DNA of 41,276 nucleotides from an uncultured Anaeromyxobacter sp. (GCA_903874275.1 CAIQRS010000245.1:1-41276); one strand, 5' to 3'. Shown: positions 11,971 to 20,322, counted from the stretch's first letter. The notes: a model not told the origin generated them from the sequence alone. Numbers and translations: made by a program.

Positions 11971-12375
11971 GTGGACGCCCCGCACGCTCACGACCCCGAG
12001 GCCGCATGCACCCCGGCCTGTCCGCGCTGGAGCGAGTGGGCCCTGCACTTCTACTTCCTGCAGCAGCGCCACGCGGAGATGCTGGCGGCCTGCCGCGAGG
12101 CCGCCGCCATCGAGTGGGTGATGGTGGCGCCGGGGGTGGCCGGGGTCGAGCTGCCCGAGTACCTGCGCGAGGAGCAGCTGGTGCGCCTCAACGTGGTGGC
12201 CGGACGGGACGCGCCGGAGGTGCTGCTCGACGAGTGGGGGATCCGCTGCGAGCTCACCTTCAAGGGGATCCGCAAGGAGGTGGCCTTCCCCTGGACGTCG
12301 GTGGTCTCCGGGACGCTGCGCCCCCCCGAGCGGAAGAAGCCGCGCTTCGGCCTCATCCAGGGCGGGAAGAAGTAG
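11971..12375 (+). CDS. sspB: SspB-like ClpXP adaptor candidate
   Basis: A 134-residue protein. The frame is open through the tRNA gene upstream, so the real start must be later; GTG 11971 is the first plausible codon, preceded by TAGAAC at leaderless spacing (11958-11963) and no Shine-Dalgarno. The middle (residues about 38-100) lines up well with stringent starvation protein B: a valine-rich strand, LPEYLREEQLVRLNV (SspB: a similar E/D-x-QIVLNI strand), then a strand ending ELTFKGI and KEVAFPWTSVVSGTLRP (SspB: QVSVPLAAVLAIYARE). The C terminus is short and basic rather than the long acidic tether with a ClpX-binding tail of E. coli SspB. SspB delivers ssrA-tagged proteins to ClpXP; the tig-clpP-clpX operon ends 247 bp away, divergent. 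The 3' end overlaps the convergent methyltransferase gene by 23 nt. Confidence 0.6.
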   Translation: MDAPHAHDPEAACTPACPRWSEWALHFYFLQQRHAEMLAACREAAAIEWVMVAPGVAGVELPEYLREEQLVRLNVVAGRDAPEVLLDEWGIRCELTFKGIRKEVAFPWTSVVSGTLRPPERKKPRFGLIQGGKK

Positions 12376-13237
12376 CGGCGCCGTTGATCCCCACCGCCAC
12401 CCAGGAATGGGTGTTGTGGAGCAGCGCCGTTTCGATGGAGACCGGGCCCAGGGCGCGGATGCCTGGCGCCTCCCCCTTCTTCACCTCGGGAACCTGGCCG
12501 GGGCGCAGGACCGTCTCGTCGAACCGGATGTCCTCGGACACGACGACGCCGACCTGCCCGGCGGCCAGCCGCACCTCCCAGGACGCCCGGGCGTCGCCCG
12601 GCGGGACGAGTGCGTTCTCGAAGATGACGTGCTCGGCGAAGTGGCGCGCCATGAGCCGGGACATCTCCTGGTACGAGAAGCCGTGGTGCTTCAGCATCTC
12701 CGAGTTGGGCGTGGCCACGACGACGACGCCCCCGGGCCGGGTGATCCGGCGCAGTTCGGACATGGCCAGGTCCTCCTTGCCGTACTCCTTGATGTGCTCG
12801 AGGACCTCGCTGGTGAGGGTGACGTCGAAGGTCCCGCTGGCGTAGAGCGAGAGGTCGGTGATGCCCTGCACCGTGAACTGGGCGTCGGAGGGGTAGGTGG
12901 CGCGCGCGAAGTCGATCGCCGGCGCGGAGATGTCGGCCCCGCTGACCTCGGCGGCCCCGGCGGCCTTCAGCATGGCGCAGCCGTAGCCCGACCCGCAGCC
13001 GATGTCGGCCACCCGCAGCCCCTTCACGAACTGTGCGGAGAACCGGTAGAACTTCCGGTGGTTGAGGAAGTTCCGGCGGTCGCGATCGCTCTCGGGGTGG
13101 GCCTTTCCGGAGCGGTCGCGGCGCGACCCGTCGGGATAGACCCGGACGAAGTCCTCGGAGTAGTACTTGCCGCTCAGCCGGCCGACGAGGTACCTCGGCT
13201 TGAACTGGGCCAGGAAGCTCGCGACCCTCTTCAGCAT
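12353..13237 (-). CDS. class I SAM-dependent methyltransferase
   Basis: A 294-residue protein from ATG 13237 (MLKRVASFL); earlier in-frame codons fall inside the tRNA-Lys gene and are excluded. The SAM loop is [15 protein letters not shown], followed by an acidic residue in GADIS, a [12 protein letters not shown] motif and [11 protein letters not shown], which together match the Methyltransf_11/UbiE-like group. The residues before the fold ([30 protein letters not shown]) suggest a small-molecule, lipid or glycan substrate, but none can be named. It lies just downstream of a five-tRNA operon on the same strand and may be read from that promoter. Confidence 0.8.
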   Translation of the reverse strand: MLKRVASFLAQFKPRYLVGRLSGKYYSEDFVRVYPDGSRRDRSGKAHPESDRDRRNFLNHRKFYRFSAQFVKGLRVADIGCGSGYGCAMLKAAGAAEVSGADISAPAIDFARATYPSDAQFTVQGITDLSLYASGTFDVTLTSEVLEHIKEYGKEDLAMSELRRITRPGGVVVVATPNSEMLKHHGFSYQEMSRLMARHFAEHVIFENALVPPGDARASWEVRLAAGQVGVVVSEDIRFDETVLRPGQVPEVKKGEAPGIRALGPVSIETALLHNTHSWVAVGINGAATSSRPG

Positions 13238-13297
13238 GCGTGCGACCCCGCGGGCGGGAAGGGAAAGGCCCCCCCGGAACGTAACCAGGGGGGCCAG

Positions 13298-13373
13298 TGG
13301 TGAGCGCAGAAGGAATCGAACCTTCAACCTATGGATTAAGAGTCCATTGCTCTGCCAGTTGAGCTATGCGCCC
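13298..13373 (-). tRNA. tRNA-Lys (anticodon CUU)
   Basis: Acceptor GGGCGCA/TGCGCTC, anticodon loop CTCTTAA on an ATGGA/TCCAT stem, discriminator A and encoded CCA. Last tRNA of the five-gene cluster. Confidence 0.96.
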
Positions 13374-13444
13374 GGAAACATCGGGATTCTTCGGATGGCT
13401 CTGGCGAGGGGCGGCGATCTACCAGCCGTCCCCGGGGTTGTCAA

Positions 13445-13521
13445 TGGCGCGCCCGGAGGGAATCGAACCCCCGACCTGCGGCTTCGAAGGCCGACGCTCT
13501 ATCCAACTGAGCTACGGGCGC
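13445..13521 (-). tRNA. tRNA-Arg (anticodon UCG)
   Basis: Acceptor GCGCCCG/CGGGCGC, anticodon loop CTTCGAA, T arm GGGGG-TTCGATT-CCCTC, discriminator G and encoded CCA. Apart from the anticodon arm it is nearly identical to the tRNA-Arg(UCU) two genes upstream, suggesting duplication. Confidence 0.95.
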
Positions 13522-13553
13522 AGGCGGCGGGCGACCCCGCAGCCGGAGAAGAA

Positions 13554-13630
13554 TGGGGTGAGTGAAGGGGCTCGAACCCTCAACCCCCGGATCCACAGTC
13601 CAGTGCTCTACCGATTGAGCTACACTCACC
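13554..13630 (-). tRNA. tRNA-His (anticodon GUG)
   Basis: Anticodon loop CTGTGGA on a CTGGA/TCCGG-type stem; the 5' end carries the extra G(-1) opposite C73 that is specific to tRNA-His; CCA is encoded. Confidence 0.96.
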
Positions 13631-13639
13631 GTAAAATAT

Positions 13640-13716
13640 TGGCGCGCCCGGAGGGAGTCGAACCCCCGACCCGCGGCTTAGAAGGCCGCTGCTCTATCCA
13701 ACTGAGCTACGGGCGC
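13640..13716 (-). tRNA. tRNA-Arg (anticodon UCU)
   Basis: Acceptor GCGCCCG/CGGGCGC, anticodon loop CTTCTAA on a GCGGC/GCCGC stem, discriminator G and encoded CCA. Confidence 0.96.
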
Positions 13717-13784
13717 AAGTCGGCCCCGTCCTCCGTGCTCCGGGATGTCGTCCTTCCCGGCCATCCGATTCGGCTTTCAAAGAG

Positions 13785-13858
13785 TCGGGGCGGCCGGATT
13801 CGGACCGGCGACCTCCTGCGCCCAAGGCAGGCGCGCTACCAGGCTGCGCTACGCCCCG
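13785..13858 (-). tRNA. tRNA-Pro (anticodon UGG)
   Basis: Acceptor CGGGGCG/CGCCCCG, anticodon loop CTTGGGC on a CCTGC/GCAGG stem, T arm GCCGG-TCCGAAT-CCGGC. CCA is not encoded (CTC follows the discriminator A). First tRNA of the cluster. Confidence 0.95.
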
Positions 13859-13903
13859 GCACTGTACGACATTTCTCCCGTCCAACCGGGCCCGAGAGCG
13901 CCG

Positions 13904-13932
13904 TGTCTAGCGTCCCCACCGGGTTTTGTCAA
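13904..13932 (-). promoter_or_regulatory. sigma70-type promoter of the tRNA operon
   Basis: On the minus strand TTGACA (13932-13927) and TAGACA (13909-13904) are separated by exactly 17 bp. Transcription would start near 13897, about 40 bases before tRNA-Pro. The -35 overlaps the rdgB stop codon. This is the best promoter match I see in the window. Confidence 0.75.
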
Positions 13933-14570
13933 AGGTTGGCTGAGATCCGGCGCAGTTCGGGGAGGAGCCGGCGCAACGCCTCGCCCCGGTGGGAGAGCCG
14001 GTCCTTCTCGGGGGCGGTGAGCTCGGCCATGCTCTTCCCGGGGGCTCCCTCGGGGAGGAAGAGCGGGTCGTAGCCGAAGCCCCCCTCCCCGCGCGGCGCC
14101 TCGCCGATCACGCCCCGGCAGCTCCCCTCGGCCGAGGCCAGTACGGTCCCGTCGGGGGCGGAGAGCGCCACCACGGCCCGGTACTCGGCGCCCCGGTGCT
14201 CGGGCCAGACCCCGTGCATGACCATGAGGAGCTTCTCGTTGTTGGCGCGGTCGCGGTCGGCGCCGGAGAGGCCGGGGCGCTCGTCCTCCGACCAGCGCGC
14301 CGAGCGGATCCCGGGCTTGCCCCAGAGCGCGTCGATGCAGAGCCCGGAGTCGTCGGCCAGCGCGTGCATGCCGGCGGCGCGGGCGTGCTCCGACGCCTTC
14401 TTCGCGGCGTTCCCGGCGAAGGTGGAGCGGTCCTCCTCGACCTCGGGCAGCTTGCGGCCCAGGTCCCGTTCCAGGTCTTCGAGGGAGACCACGCGGACGT
14501 CGAGCCCGGTGGCGAGCCGCCGCAGCTCCCGGAGCTTGCCCGGGTTGCGGGTGGCGAAGAGCAGGTTCAC
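13929..14570 (-). CDS. rdgB: XTP/dITP diphosphatase RdgB (HAM1 family)
   Basis: A 213-residue cytosolic pyrophosphatase that removes deaminated purine nucleotides (dITP, XTP) so they are not incorporated into DNA. Family motifs: [13 protein letters not shown] at the N terminus; the [10 protein letters not shown] segment; [11 protein letters not shown] with the metal-binding Asp pair; and [12 protein letters not shown] plus the C-terminal [11 protein letters not shown]. Start is GTG 14570, whose bases overlap the rph stop codon (GTGA), so translation is probably coupled to rph. Confidence 0.95.
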   Translation of the reverse strand: MNLLFATRNPGKLRELRRLATGLDVRVVSLEDLERDLGRKLPEVEEDRSTFAGNAAKKASEHARAAGMHALADDSGLCIDALWGKPGIRSARWSEDERPGLSGADRDRANNEKLLMVMHGVWPEHRGAEYRAVVALSAPDGTVLASAEGSCRGVIGEAPRGEGGFGYDPLFLPEGAPGKSMAELTAPEKDRLSHRGEALRRLLPELRRISANL

Positions 14571-15301
14571 GGAGCGAGGAGCGGCGGCGCCTGGAGCGCC
14601 TTCTCCTGGAGGACCTTGAGGTCGCCGATGCCGGCCAGCGCGCAGTCGAGCATCTCATCGAGCTGGGTGCGGCCGAAGGCCTTCCCCTCGGCGGTTCCCT
14701 GCACCTCGACCAGGTCGAGGTCGCCGGTGGCCACCACGTTCATGTCCACCTCGGCGGTGGAGTCCTCCTCGTACTCGAGGTCGAGCCGGACCTCCCCGCC
14801 CACGATCCCGACGCTGACCGCGGCCACGTGCCGGACGATGGGGGCGCCCTTCACGACGCCGGCCTTCTGCAGCTTCTTCACGGCCAGCGCCAGCGCCACG
14901 AAGCCGCCGGTGATGGCCGCGGTGCGGGTGCCGCCGTCGGCCTGGATCACGTCGCAGTCGATGGTGAGGGTGCGGGGGCCGAGCCGGGAGAGGTCGATGG
15001 ACGCCCGCAGGGCCCGGCCGATGAGCCGCTGGATCTCGAGGGTCCGGCCGCCCTGCTTGCCGCGGGCCGCCTCCCGGGCCATGCGCTCGTTGGTGGAGCG
15101 GGGGAGCATGCCGTACTCGGCGGTGACCCAGCCGGCCCCGGTGCCGAGCACGTGGGGGGGGACCCGGTTCTCCAGGCTGGCGGTGCAGAGGACGTGGGTG
15201 TCGCCGAAGCGGGCCAGGCAGGAGCCCTCGGCGTGCTTGGAGACGTTCACTTCGAGAGAGATGGGCCGGAGCTGGCCGGCCTGCCTACCGTTGGCGCGCA
15301 T
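14567..15301 (-). CDS. rph: ribonuclease PH
   Basis: A 244-residue phosphorolytic 3' exonuclease that trims tRNA 3' ends, forming a hexameric ring. Start ATG 15301 gives a normal N terminus ([17 protein letters not shown]). Motifs: [14 protein letters not shown]; the phosphate-site [10 protein letters not shown]; the conserved [19 protein letters not shown] with the catalytic aspartates; and [17 protein letters not shown]. Length fits the family (about 240). The downstream rdgB overlaps by 4 nt; the pairing rph-rdgB is common in bacteria. Confidence 0.96.
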   Translation of the reverse strand: MRANGRQAGQLRPISLEVNVSKHAEGSCLARFGDTHVLCTASLENRVPPHVLGTGAGWVTAEYGMLPRSTNERMAREAARGKQGGRTLEIQRLIGRALRASIDLSRLGPRTLTIDCDVIQADGGTRTAAITGGFVALALAVKKLQKAGVVKGAPIVRHVAAVSVGIVGGEVRLDLEYEEDSTAEVDMNVVATGDLDLVEVQGTAEGKAFGRTQLDEMLDCALAGIGDLKVLQEKALQAPPLLAP

Positions 15302-15330
15302 GGGGCGCGAATCATAACCGCGGGAGGGTG

Positions 15331-16086
15331 CTAGCGCGACGCATCCGCGATCCCGGCGCGGCGCCAGGCGGCGATGCCGGCGGCGATCGAGCCGGCGATG
15401 GCCTCCTGCCGGGCCGGCCGGGCGAGATCCTTCCCCTCGACGGGGTGGGAGACGAAGCCGAGTTCGAGCAGCACCGCCGCCATGCGTGCGCCGGCGAGCA
15501 CGTGGAAGGGGGCCTGCTTCACGCCCCGGTCGGGCGCCCGGGTGCCGCGCACCAGCGCGCCGTGGATGGCATGGGCGAGGCGGGAGCTCTCGGCCAGGTT
15601 GGCCTGGTCCTCGAGGTCCTCGAGGATACCGCCCACGGCGTCGGTTGGGTCGCTGCGGGGGCGATCGGCGTTCTCGCGGGCCGCGACGGCGCTGGCCGAG
15701 GCGTCGGTGGCGTCGGCCGAGAGGAAGTAGGTCTCGATGCCGCGAGCCGGGGAGCCGGGGCCGCCCGGAGCGGAGTTGAGGTGGAGGGAGACGAAGAGGT
15801 CGGCCTCCTCCGCGTTGGCGATGGCGGCCCGGCGAGGGAGGTCCACGGTGACGTCCTCCGCCCGGGTGAGCACGACCCGCGCCCCCTGCTTCTCGAGCTT
15901 CTTCCGGAGGAGCCGGGCGATCTGCAACGTGATGGCCTTCTCCGGGCGTCCCTCCACCGAGAGGGCGCCGTCCTTCTCGCCGCCGTGTCCGGGGTCGAGG
16001 ACCACGATGAAGGCGGGAGGGGCGGCGGGCCGGGCCGGGGCCGTCGTGCCGGCGAGGAGGAGGGCGAGAACGATGGCGGGGGTCAC
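15331..16086 (-). CDS. N-acetylmuramoyl-L-alanine amidase (Amidase_3, AmiC-like)
   Basis: A 251-residue zinc amidase that cleaves the bond between MurNAc and the peptide stem in the periplasm. The start is GTG 16086, overlapping the selD stop by 4 nt; it gives a short signal peptide ([18 protein letters not shown]). Zinc ligands are visible as His in VVLDPGHGG, Glu in RPEKAITLQ and His in [10 protein letters not shown], with the catalytic Glu in [13 protein letters not shown]. There is no AMIN or SPOR domain, so targeting to the septum is not evident. It sits between selD and rph in a tight operon. Confidence 0.9.
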   Translation of the reverse strand: MTPAIVLALLLAGTTAPARPAAPPAFIVVLDPGHGGEKDGALSVEGRPEKAITLQIARLLRKKLEKQGARVVLTRAEDVTVDLPRRAAIANAEEADLFVSLHLNSAPGGPGSPARGIETYFLSADATDASASAVAARENADRPRSDPTDAVGGILEDLEDQANLAESSRLAHAIHGALVRGTRAPDRGVKQAPFHVLAGARMAAVLLELGFVSHPVEGKDLARPARQEAIAGSIAAGIAAWRRAGIADASR

Positions 16087-17255
16087 GGGTGCGAGCCCCG
16101 CGTCCGGGAGGGGGTCCCCGCCGAGACATGGATGGACGGGGGCGGAGGCGGCGCGTCCGGCGAGGCCACGTCCGAGGCTACGTCCGAGGCCACGTCCGGC
16201 ACCGCGGATTCCACGTCCGGCACCGCGGATTCCGAGGATTTCCGCACCTCGCCGATGTGGACCGCCGCGACGCCCCTGTCCGCGAGCAACCGCATCACCG
16301 TCGGGAACCGGTCGGGGTGGACCGCCGCGAGGAGTCCGCCGTTCGTCTGGGCGTCCGCGAAAACGACGCGAAGGGGGAGCGAAACCTCGGCGTCGAAGCG
16401 AACGTGTGGCGAGACCCAGGCGAGGTTCGCCTTGCTCCCCCCCGGCACCACGTCCCGCTCGGCGAGCATGACGGCGTCCGGCTGGACGGGAACTGCCGAG
16501 GCGTCGAGGTGCAGGACGACCTTCGACCCCTCGGCCATCTCCCAGGCGTGCCCGAGCAGGCCGAACCCGGTCACGTCGGTGAGGGCCGAGACGGCGCCGC
16601 TGGCGGCCAGGACCTCGCCTGCGGCCCGGTTCAGCTCGGCCATGACCGCGGTGACGCCGGCGATCTGTTCGGGGGTGGCGGTGCCGCGCTTGATGGCGGT
16701 GGTGAGGATCCCGGATCCGAGCGGCTTCGTGAGCAGGAGCTGGTCCCCGGGCCGGGCTCCGACGTTGCGCAGGATGCGGTCGGGGTGGACGAGTCCGGTG
16801 ACGGCCATCCCGTACTTGGGTTCGGGGTCGTCGATGCTGTGCCCCCCCAGGATCGGCGCGCCGACGAGTGCGGCGGTCTCCGAACCGCCACGGAGGATCT
16901 CGGCCAGCACCTCCATGGGCAACTTGCCCACCGGGAAGGCCACGAGGTTGAGCGCGAAGATGGGGCGGCCGCCCATGGCCCAGATGTCGGAGAAGGCGTT
17001 CGCCGCGGCGATGCGGCCGAACCAGTAGGGGTCGTCCACCACCGGCGTGAAGAAGTCGACGGTCTCGACGATCGCCTCGGTGGGCGACAGTCGATACACG
17101 GCCGCGTCGTCGCGCGTCTCGTGACCGACGAGAGCGCGTGCATCCTCCACCTTCGGAAGGCGGCGCAGGACCTGCGCCAAGTCCGCCGGGCGGATCTTGC
17201 AGGCTCAACCGGCGCCGTGCGACAGCGCGGTGAGCCGCGGGTGGCTCTCGCTCAT
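16083..17255 (-). CDS. selD: selenide, water dikinase SelD, a selenoprotein (Sec17)
   Basis: SelD makes selenophosphate from selenide and ATP for selenocysteine and selenouridine. The true start is ATG 17255 with a Shine-Dalgarno (AGGAGAAG) overlapping the preceding stop codon. Codon 17 is TGA (17207-17205) in the context SHGAG-U-ACK. This is exactly the active-site position (Cys17 in E. coli, with Lys20 retained), so TGA must be read as selenocysteine; a hairpin follows it. A caller that stops at TGA would start near 17180 and lose the active site. Beyond it, the ATP/metal motifs are seen: [56 protein letters not shown], and DAQTNGGLL. The conserved protein ends near HIGEV; about 50 further residues form a Val-Pro-Asp-Val/Ala-Ser-Asp repeat tail built from the dispersed 12-mer. 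The full product is 390 residues. Confidence 0.93.
17170..17207 (-). promoter_or_regulatory. bacterial SECIS-like hairpin of selD
   Basis: Directly after the UGA, GCCUGC (nt 1-6) pairs with GCAGGU (30-35), AAG (7-9) with CUU (24-26), and UCCGC (11-15) with GCGGA (19-23), closing a small C/G loop (16-18). A10 is bulged and GGC (27-29) is unpaired on one side. The upper stem starts 10 nt after UGA, close to the 11 nt of E. coli fdhF. SelB would bind the apical part. Confidence 0.75.
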
Positions 17256-17261
17256 CTTCTC

Positions 17262-17996
17262 CTATGGTGGTGGCGCGGCCGGCGGCGCGCCCGACGGGTC
17301 CATGCCGGCGAACTTGAGATAGAGCTCGGCGCTGTGGTTCCCGGGGGAGACCCGCAGGACCTCGTTCCACTGGTCGGCGGCCTCTGCCTTGCGGCCCGCC
17401 GCGTAGAGGGAGAGCCCGAGATTCAGACGTCCCGGGACGAAGGACGGGTTCTGCCGGACCACTTCCTCGTACTCGACGATGGCCTCGTCGCGGCGACCCG
17501 AATCTCGGAGCGCGGCGGCCAGGCGGGCGCGGATGTCCACGAAGGTGGGGCAGAGCGCGAGGGCGCGGCGCAGCTCGGAGATGGCCTCCGGATAGAGACC
17601 GGAGGAGAGGTACACGTCGCCGATGTCGGCGTACATGTTGGCGAGCTTGCCGCGGACGAAGTGGTCGAGTTGCCCCGGGGCGGCGCCGGAGGTGCTGAGG
17701 GCCTGCTGGTAGGCCTCCTGCGCCTCCTTGTAGCGTCCGGTGTCGTTGTACGTGACGGCCAGGTTGAGCGCGGCGTCGGTGTAGGCCGGGTTGAGCCGGA
17801 GCGCCGCCTCGAACGCCCGCTGGGCCTTCTGGTAGTGCCCCTGATCGTGGAAGCACACGCCCAGCATGTTGTAGACGTCGGCGAAGCTCGGGTTCCCCTC
17901 GACCACCTGGGTCAGGTACTGCTCGGCGCGCGCGAACTCCCGCCGGACGTAGTGGAACCGGCCTAGCGCCAGCTTTTCCTTGAGAATCTCGTCCAT
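17262..17996 (-). CDS. tetratricopeptide repeat protein
   Basis: A 244-residue protein, ATG 17996. At least five TPR units can be read, for example ARAEQYLTQVVEGNPSFADVY, KAQRAFEAALRLNPAYTDA, KEAQEAYQQAL, EAISELRRALALCPTFVDI and EAIVEYEEVVRQNPSFVPG. No signal peptide or membrane segment is seen, so it is probably a cytosolic scaffold. The C terminus is Ala/Pro-rich. The stop codon is 6 nt from the selD start and is part of its ribosome binding site, so selD is likely translated by coupling. A specific partner cannot be named. Confidence 0.85.
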   Translation of the reverse strand: MDEILKEKLALGRFHYVRREFARAEQYLTQVVEGNPSFADVYNMLGVCFHDQGHYQKAQRAFEAALRLNPAYTDAALNLAVTYNDTGRYKEAQEAYQQALSTSGAAPGQLDHFVRGKLANMYADIGDVYLSSGLYPEAISELRRALALCPTFVDIRARLAAALRDSGRRDEAIVEYEEVVRQNPSFVPGRLNLGLSLYAAGRKAEAADQWNEVLRVSPGNHSAELYLKFAGMDPSGAPPAAPPP

Positions 17997-18068
17997 GTTC
18001 CTCCCCGTCGCCGGTCGGCCCCGCCGTCCGCGGGGAGTCTACCATCGGGCTTCGAGAGGGGCGACCGG

Positions 18069-18153
18069 GCGGCGGCTTCGGCGGCGGTGCCTTCGGCGGT
18101 GCCTCGGCGGTGCCCTCGGCGGTGCTCGGCGGTGCCTCGGCGGTGCCGGACGT
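18069..18153. repeat. imperfect CGGCGGTGCCT tandem array ending in a 12-mer copy
   Basis: In the gap between the TPR gene and the next gene, about six imperfect 10-13-nt units related to TCGGCGGTGCC follow each other. They end in an exact GGTGCCGGACGT at 18142-18153. Each unit shares GGTGCC with the dispersed 12-mer, as though the array grew out of it. The rest of the gap (17997-18068, 18154-18202) shows nothing else. Confidence 0.7.
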
Positions 18154-18202
18154 TCGCAGGCGGCGGGACCTCGCCGTCCGCGCCTCGGCCCCGCGGTCCG
18201 CG

Positions 18203-19021
18203 TCAAAGCCCGGAGGTGAACACCCACCGCTCTCCCCGGCGCTCCAGTCGATACCGCGCCCTTCGGTCCCGGACCGCGCCACCCGGTTCCGTGACTTCGA
18301 AGTCCTCCCCCACCTCCGCCGCGTCCCTCTCGACCCGGATTTGCCAGCCCCTCAGACGGATGTCGGGTCGCGGCGCGGTGAGTTCCCGCCGCAGCCGGTC
18401 CTCGAGGACGGCCCGGTCGGTGGCACCGTCCCGGTAGTCGTCGGCGGCCAGCGCCGCAACGGCGGCGGGCTCTCCCCCCCGCGCGCCGTCCAGCCGCCGG
18501 AACAGGGTCCGCAGAACGGCCCGGAGGCGCGCGAACTGGTCGCCCTCGGCGCACCACAGGGCGATCTTGCACGGCTTCATGTGGAACTGCTCGCGCCCGA
18601 TGTACGAGACCGTGGCCGCCTGATCGCGCCAGACGGCCTTCCCCTCGGCATCGAGGACCGCCACCACGCGGGCGCGCCTCCCCCCCTCCTCCACGTCCGG
18701 CACCACATCGGCGTAGCGAACCGGGACGAGTTCCAGCGTCCCCCCCGCCTTCCACCCATAGATGTCCTCCAGGTGGGCGCGCCCCTGGGCTGCGAGCGCC
18801 TGCCGTACCTGGGATTCCGGGCTCTGCAGGGTCGCCGCGGACCCGGCATCCAGCAGGTCGACACGCCAGAACCAGGCAGCCGCGACGGCGGCCGCCGCCG
18901 CCAGGAAGGGCACGAGGTACGGGGCTCCGGTGCGGAAGCGAAACCTGCGCCGCCGCCCTAGCCCGCTACCAGGGCGTCTTCCAGAGTTCGGGGTGCTCGG
19001 GCTGGATCCGGAGGTCGGCAA
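18203..19021 (-). CDS. membrane-anchored protein of unknown function
   Basis: Not recognised. Up to 272 residues. Near the N terminus an arginine-rich stretch (GRRRRFRFRTG) is followed by one hydrophobic segment (YLVPFLAAAAAVAAAWFW), so most of the protein should lie outside the cytoplasmic membrane. The soluble part has no motif I can name. The C-terminal half ends in strands such as RWVFTSGL, resembling small lipid- or periplasm-facing domains. The start is uncertain: TTG 19021 overlaps the bamD 3' end by 56 nt and lacks a Shine-Dalgarno; GTG near 18915 would leave a signal-like start. Residues VVPDVEE come from a dispersed 12-mer at 18693-18704. Last gene of the pilT-recX-bamD run. Confidence 0.55.
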   Translation of the reverse strand: MPTSGSSPSTPNSGRRPGSGLGRRRRFRFRTGAPYLVPFLAAAAAVAAAWFWRVDLLDAGSAATLQSPESQVRQALAAQGRAHLEDIYGWKAGGTLELVPVRYADVVPDVEEGGRRARVVAVLDAEGKAVWRDQAATVSYIGREQFHMKPCKIALWCAEGDQFARLRAVLRTLFRRLDGARGGEPAAVAALAADDYRDGATDRAVLEDRLRRELTAPRPDIRLRGWQIRVERDAAEVGEDFEVTEPGGAVRDRRARYRLERRGERWVFTSGL

Positions 19022-19784
19022 GGAGCTTCTCGGCGTTCCCGCGCTGCGCGCTCGTCGGGTACTTCACGATGAGCGTCTGGAGGGTCTTCTGGGCCTTGAA
19101 GCGCTCGGAGAGCTTCACATACATGTCGGCCAGCTGCCAGAGCGCCTCCGGCTCGCGCGAGCTTTCCGGGAAGTCCTTCATGATCTTCTCGAGCCGGAAG
19201 GCCGCGCCCTGCCACTTCTCCCGCTTCTTGTAGAACTCGAAGGCGTACCAGTCCCGCTCGGCCAGGATGCCGCGGGCCTTCCCGAGCTTCTCCCGGGCGT
19301 CCGGCGCGTACCTCGAGTTCGGGAACTTCTCGACGAAGCTGGCCATGCCGTCGGCGGCCTTGGTGATCTGGGCCACGTCCCGTTCGTACACCGGCGGGAA
19401 GAGGAAGAACTCGGTGGGGGCGTCGGCCCACCGCGACATGGCGCTTCGGTAGGCTGCGTAATCGACCTGGGGGCTCGACGGGTGGATCTTCACGAAGGCT
19501 TGGTAGCCGTCGGCGGCCTCGATGAACTTCCCCTGCTCGTAGCGGAGGTCTGCAAGCCGGAGCTCGGCCAGCGCCCCGAACTTCGAGTACGGGTACTTGG
19601 TGCGCACCCGTTCCAGGATCTTCTGGGCGTCGGGGAAGTCCCGGTTGTCGAGCGCGGTGATTCCGGCCACGTACTCCTGCTCGGCCTGCGACTCGTACTT
19701 CACGGCCGGCACGCTCTTCGCGCAGGCGGAGAGGGCCATGGCGGTGGCCGCGACGATCGGCCAGATCCGGTTCCGGGAACGCAT
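18966..19784 (-). CDS. bamD: outer membrane assembly lipoprotein BamD
   Basis: A 272-residue lipoprotein of the BAM complex, which inserts beta-barrel proteins in the outer membrane. From ATG 19784 the signal peptide RSRNRIWPIVAATAMALSAC ends in a lipobox (LSAC, Cys21). TPR-like repeats follow: EYVAGITALDNRDFPDAQKIL, YPYSKFGALAELRLADLRYEQGKF, FVEKFPNSRYAPDAREKL and FPESSREPEALWQLADMYVK, the YfiO/BamD pattern. An alternative ATG at 19799 adds five residues; neither has a clear Shine-Dalgarno. The recX stop is just upstream. Confidence 0.85.
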   Translation of the reverse strand: MRSRNRIWPIVAATAMALSACAKSVPAVKYESQAEQEYVAGITALDNRDFPDAQKILERVRTKYPYSKFGALAELRLADLRYEQGKFIEAADGYQAFVKIHPSSPQVDYAAYRSAMSRWADAPTEFFLFPPVYERDVAQITKAADGMASFVEKFPNSRYAPDAREKLGKARGILAERDWYAFEFYKKREKWQGAAFRLEKIMKDFPESSREPEALWQLADMYVKLSERFKAQKTLQTLIVKYPTSAQRGNAEKLLADLRIQPEHPELWKTPW

Positions 19785-19800
19785 CGGGCCGGGGAACATA

Positions 19801-20286
19801 TCAGCGGTCCTCGGCGTCGTCCACGTACACTCCAAGTGCGGCCGAGACGGCACGACCGGAGAACCCCCGCCCCAGCAAGAACCTGGAAAGACGGGCCTTC
19901 TCGCGTTCGCCGAGATCGTCCGGCACCGCCCCCGCCGCGCCAGCGCGGCGCTCTGCGAGTTGCCGGCACCTCTTCGCCTCCTCATCCCCCAGGGCCTCCC
20001 GGATGGCCCGCCGGGCGGCATCCCGGGGGATTCCCGCCGCGACGAGCCGCCGCTCCGCCAAGCGCGGCCCGAGCCGCCCCGGGGCGACCAGCAGGGCCGC
20101 CCGATCCCTTGCGAAGGCGTCGTCGTCGAGGTACCGGAGCTCCCTGAGCCAGGCGACCACGCCTTCGGCCTCCGCTACGAACCCGGCCCGGACGAGCCGC
20201 TCCAGGATCTGCGCCTCGGTGCGAGGGCGGGCGGCGAGCAGGCGAAGCGCCCTGGAACGGGCGCGGGACTGCGGGGAGTCGGTCAA
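19801..20286 (-). CDS. recX: regulatory protein RecX
   Basis: A 161-residue helical protein that caps RecA filaments and limits RecA activity. It shows the three-tandem-helical-repeat pattern: ALRLLAARPRTEAQILERLVRAGF, WLRELRYLDDDAFARDRAA, GPRLAERRLVAAGIPRDAARRAI, and a C-terminal KARLSRFLLGRGFSGRAV. The start is TTG 20286, weak but matching the family's N terminus. No recA is present; here recX sits between pilT and bamD. The residues VPDD derive from a one-mismatch copy of the dispersed 12-mer (19916-19927). Confidence 0.85.
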   Translation of the reverse strand: MTDSPQSRARSRALRLLAARPRTEAQILERLVRAGFVAEAEGVVAWLRELRYLDDDAFARDRAALLVAPGRLGPRLAERRLVAAGIPRDAARRAIREALGDEEAKRCRQLAERRAGAAGAVPDDLGEREKARLSRFLLGRGFSGRAVSAALGVYVDDAEDR

Positions 20287-20322
20287 GCGGTGATCCAGGA
20301 AGCCGCGGCTCGGCCCGGCCCC

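Noticed and set aside
12006-12845. Plus-strand frame of 279 codons overlapping the SspB-like and methyltransferase genes
   Set aside because: It is frame-shifted against one and antisense to the other, with no recognisable features.
13298-13860. tRNA cluster as the attachment site of an integrated element
   Set aside because: No integrase gene and no repeated tRNA 3' end were seen nearby.
15331-18282. A 983-codon minus-strand frame
   Set aside because: Only its last part (the amidase from 16086) is real; the rest is out of frame with selD and the TPR gene and resembles no protein.
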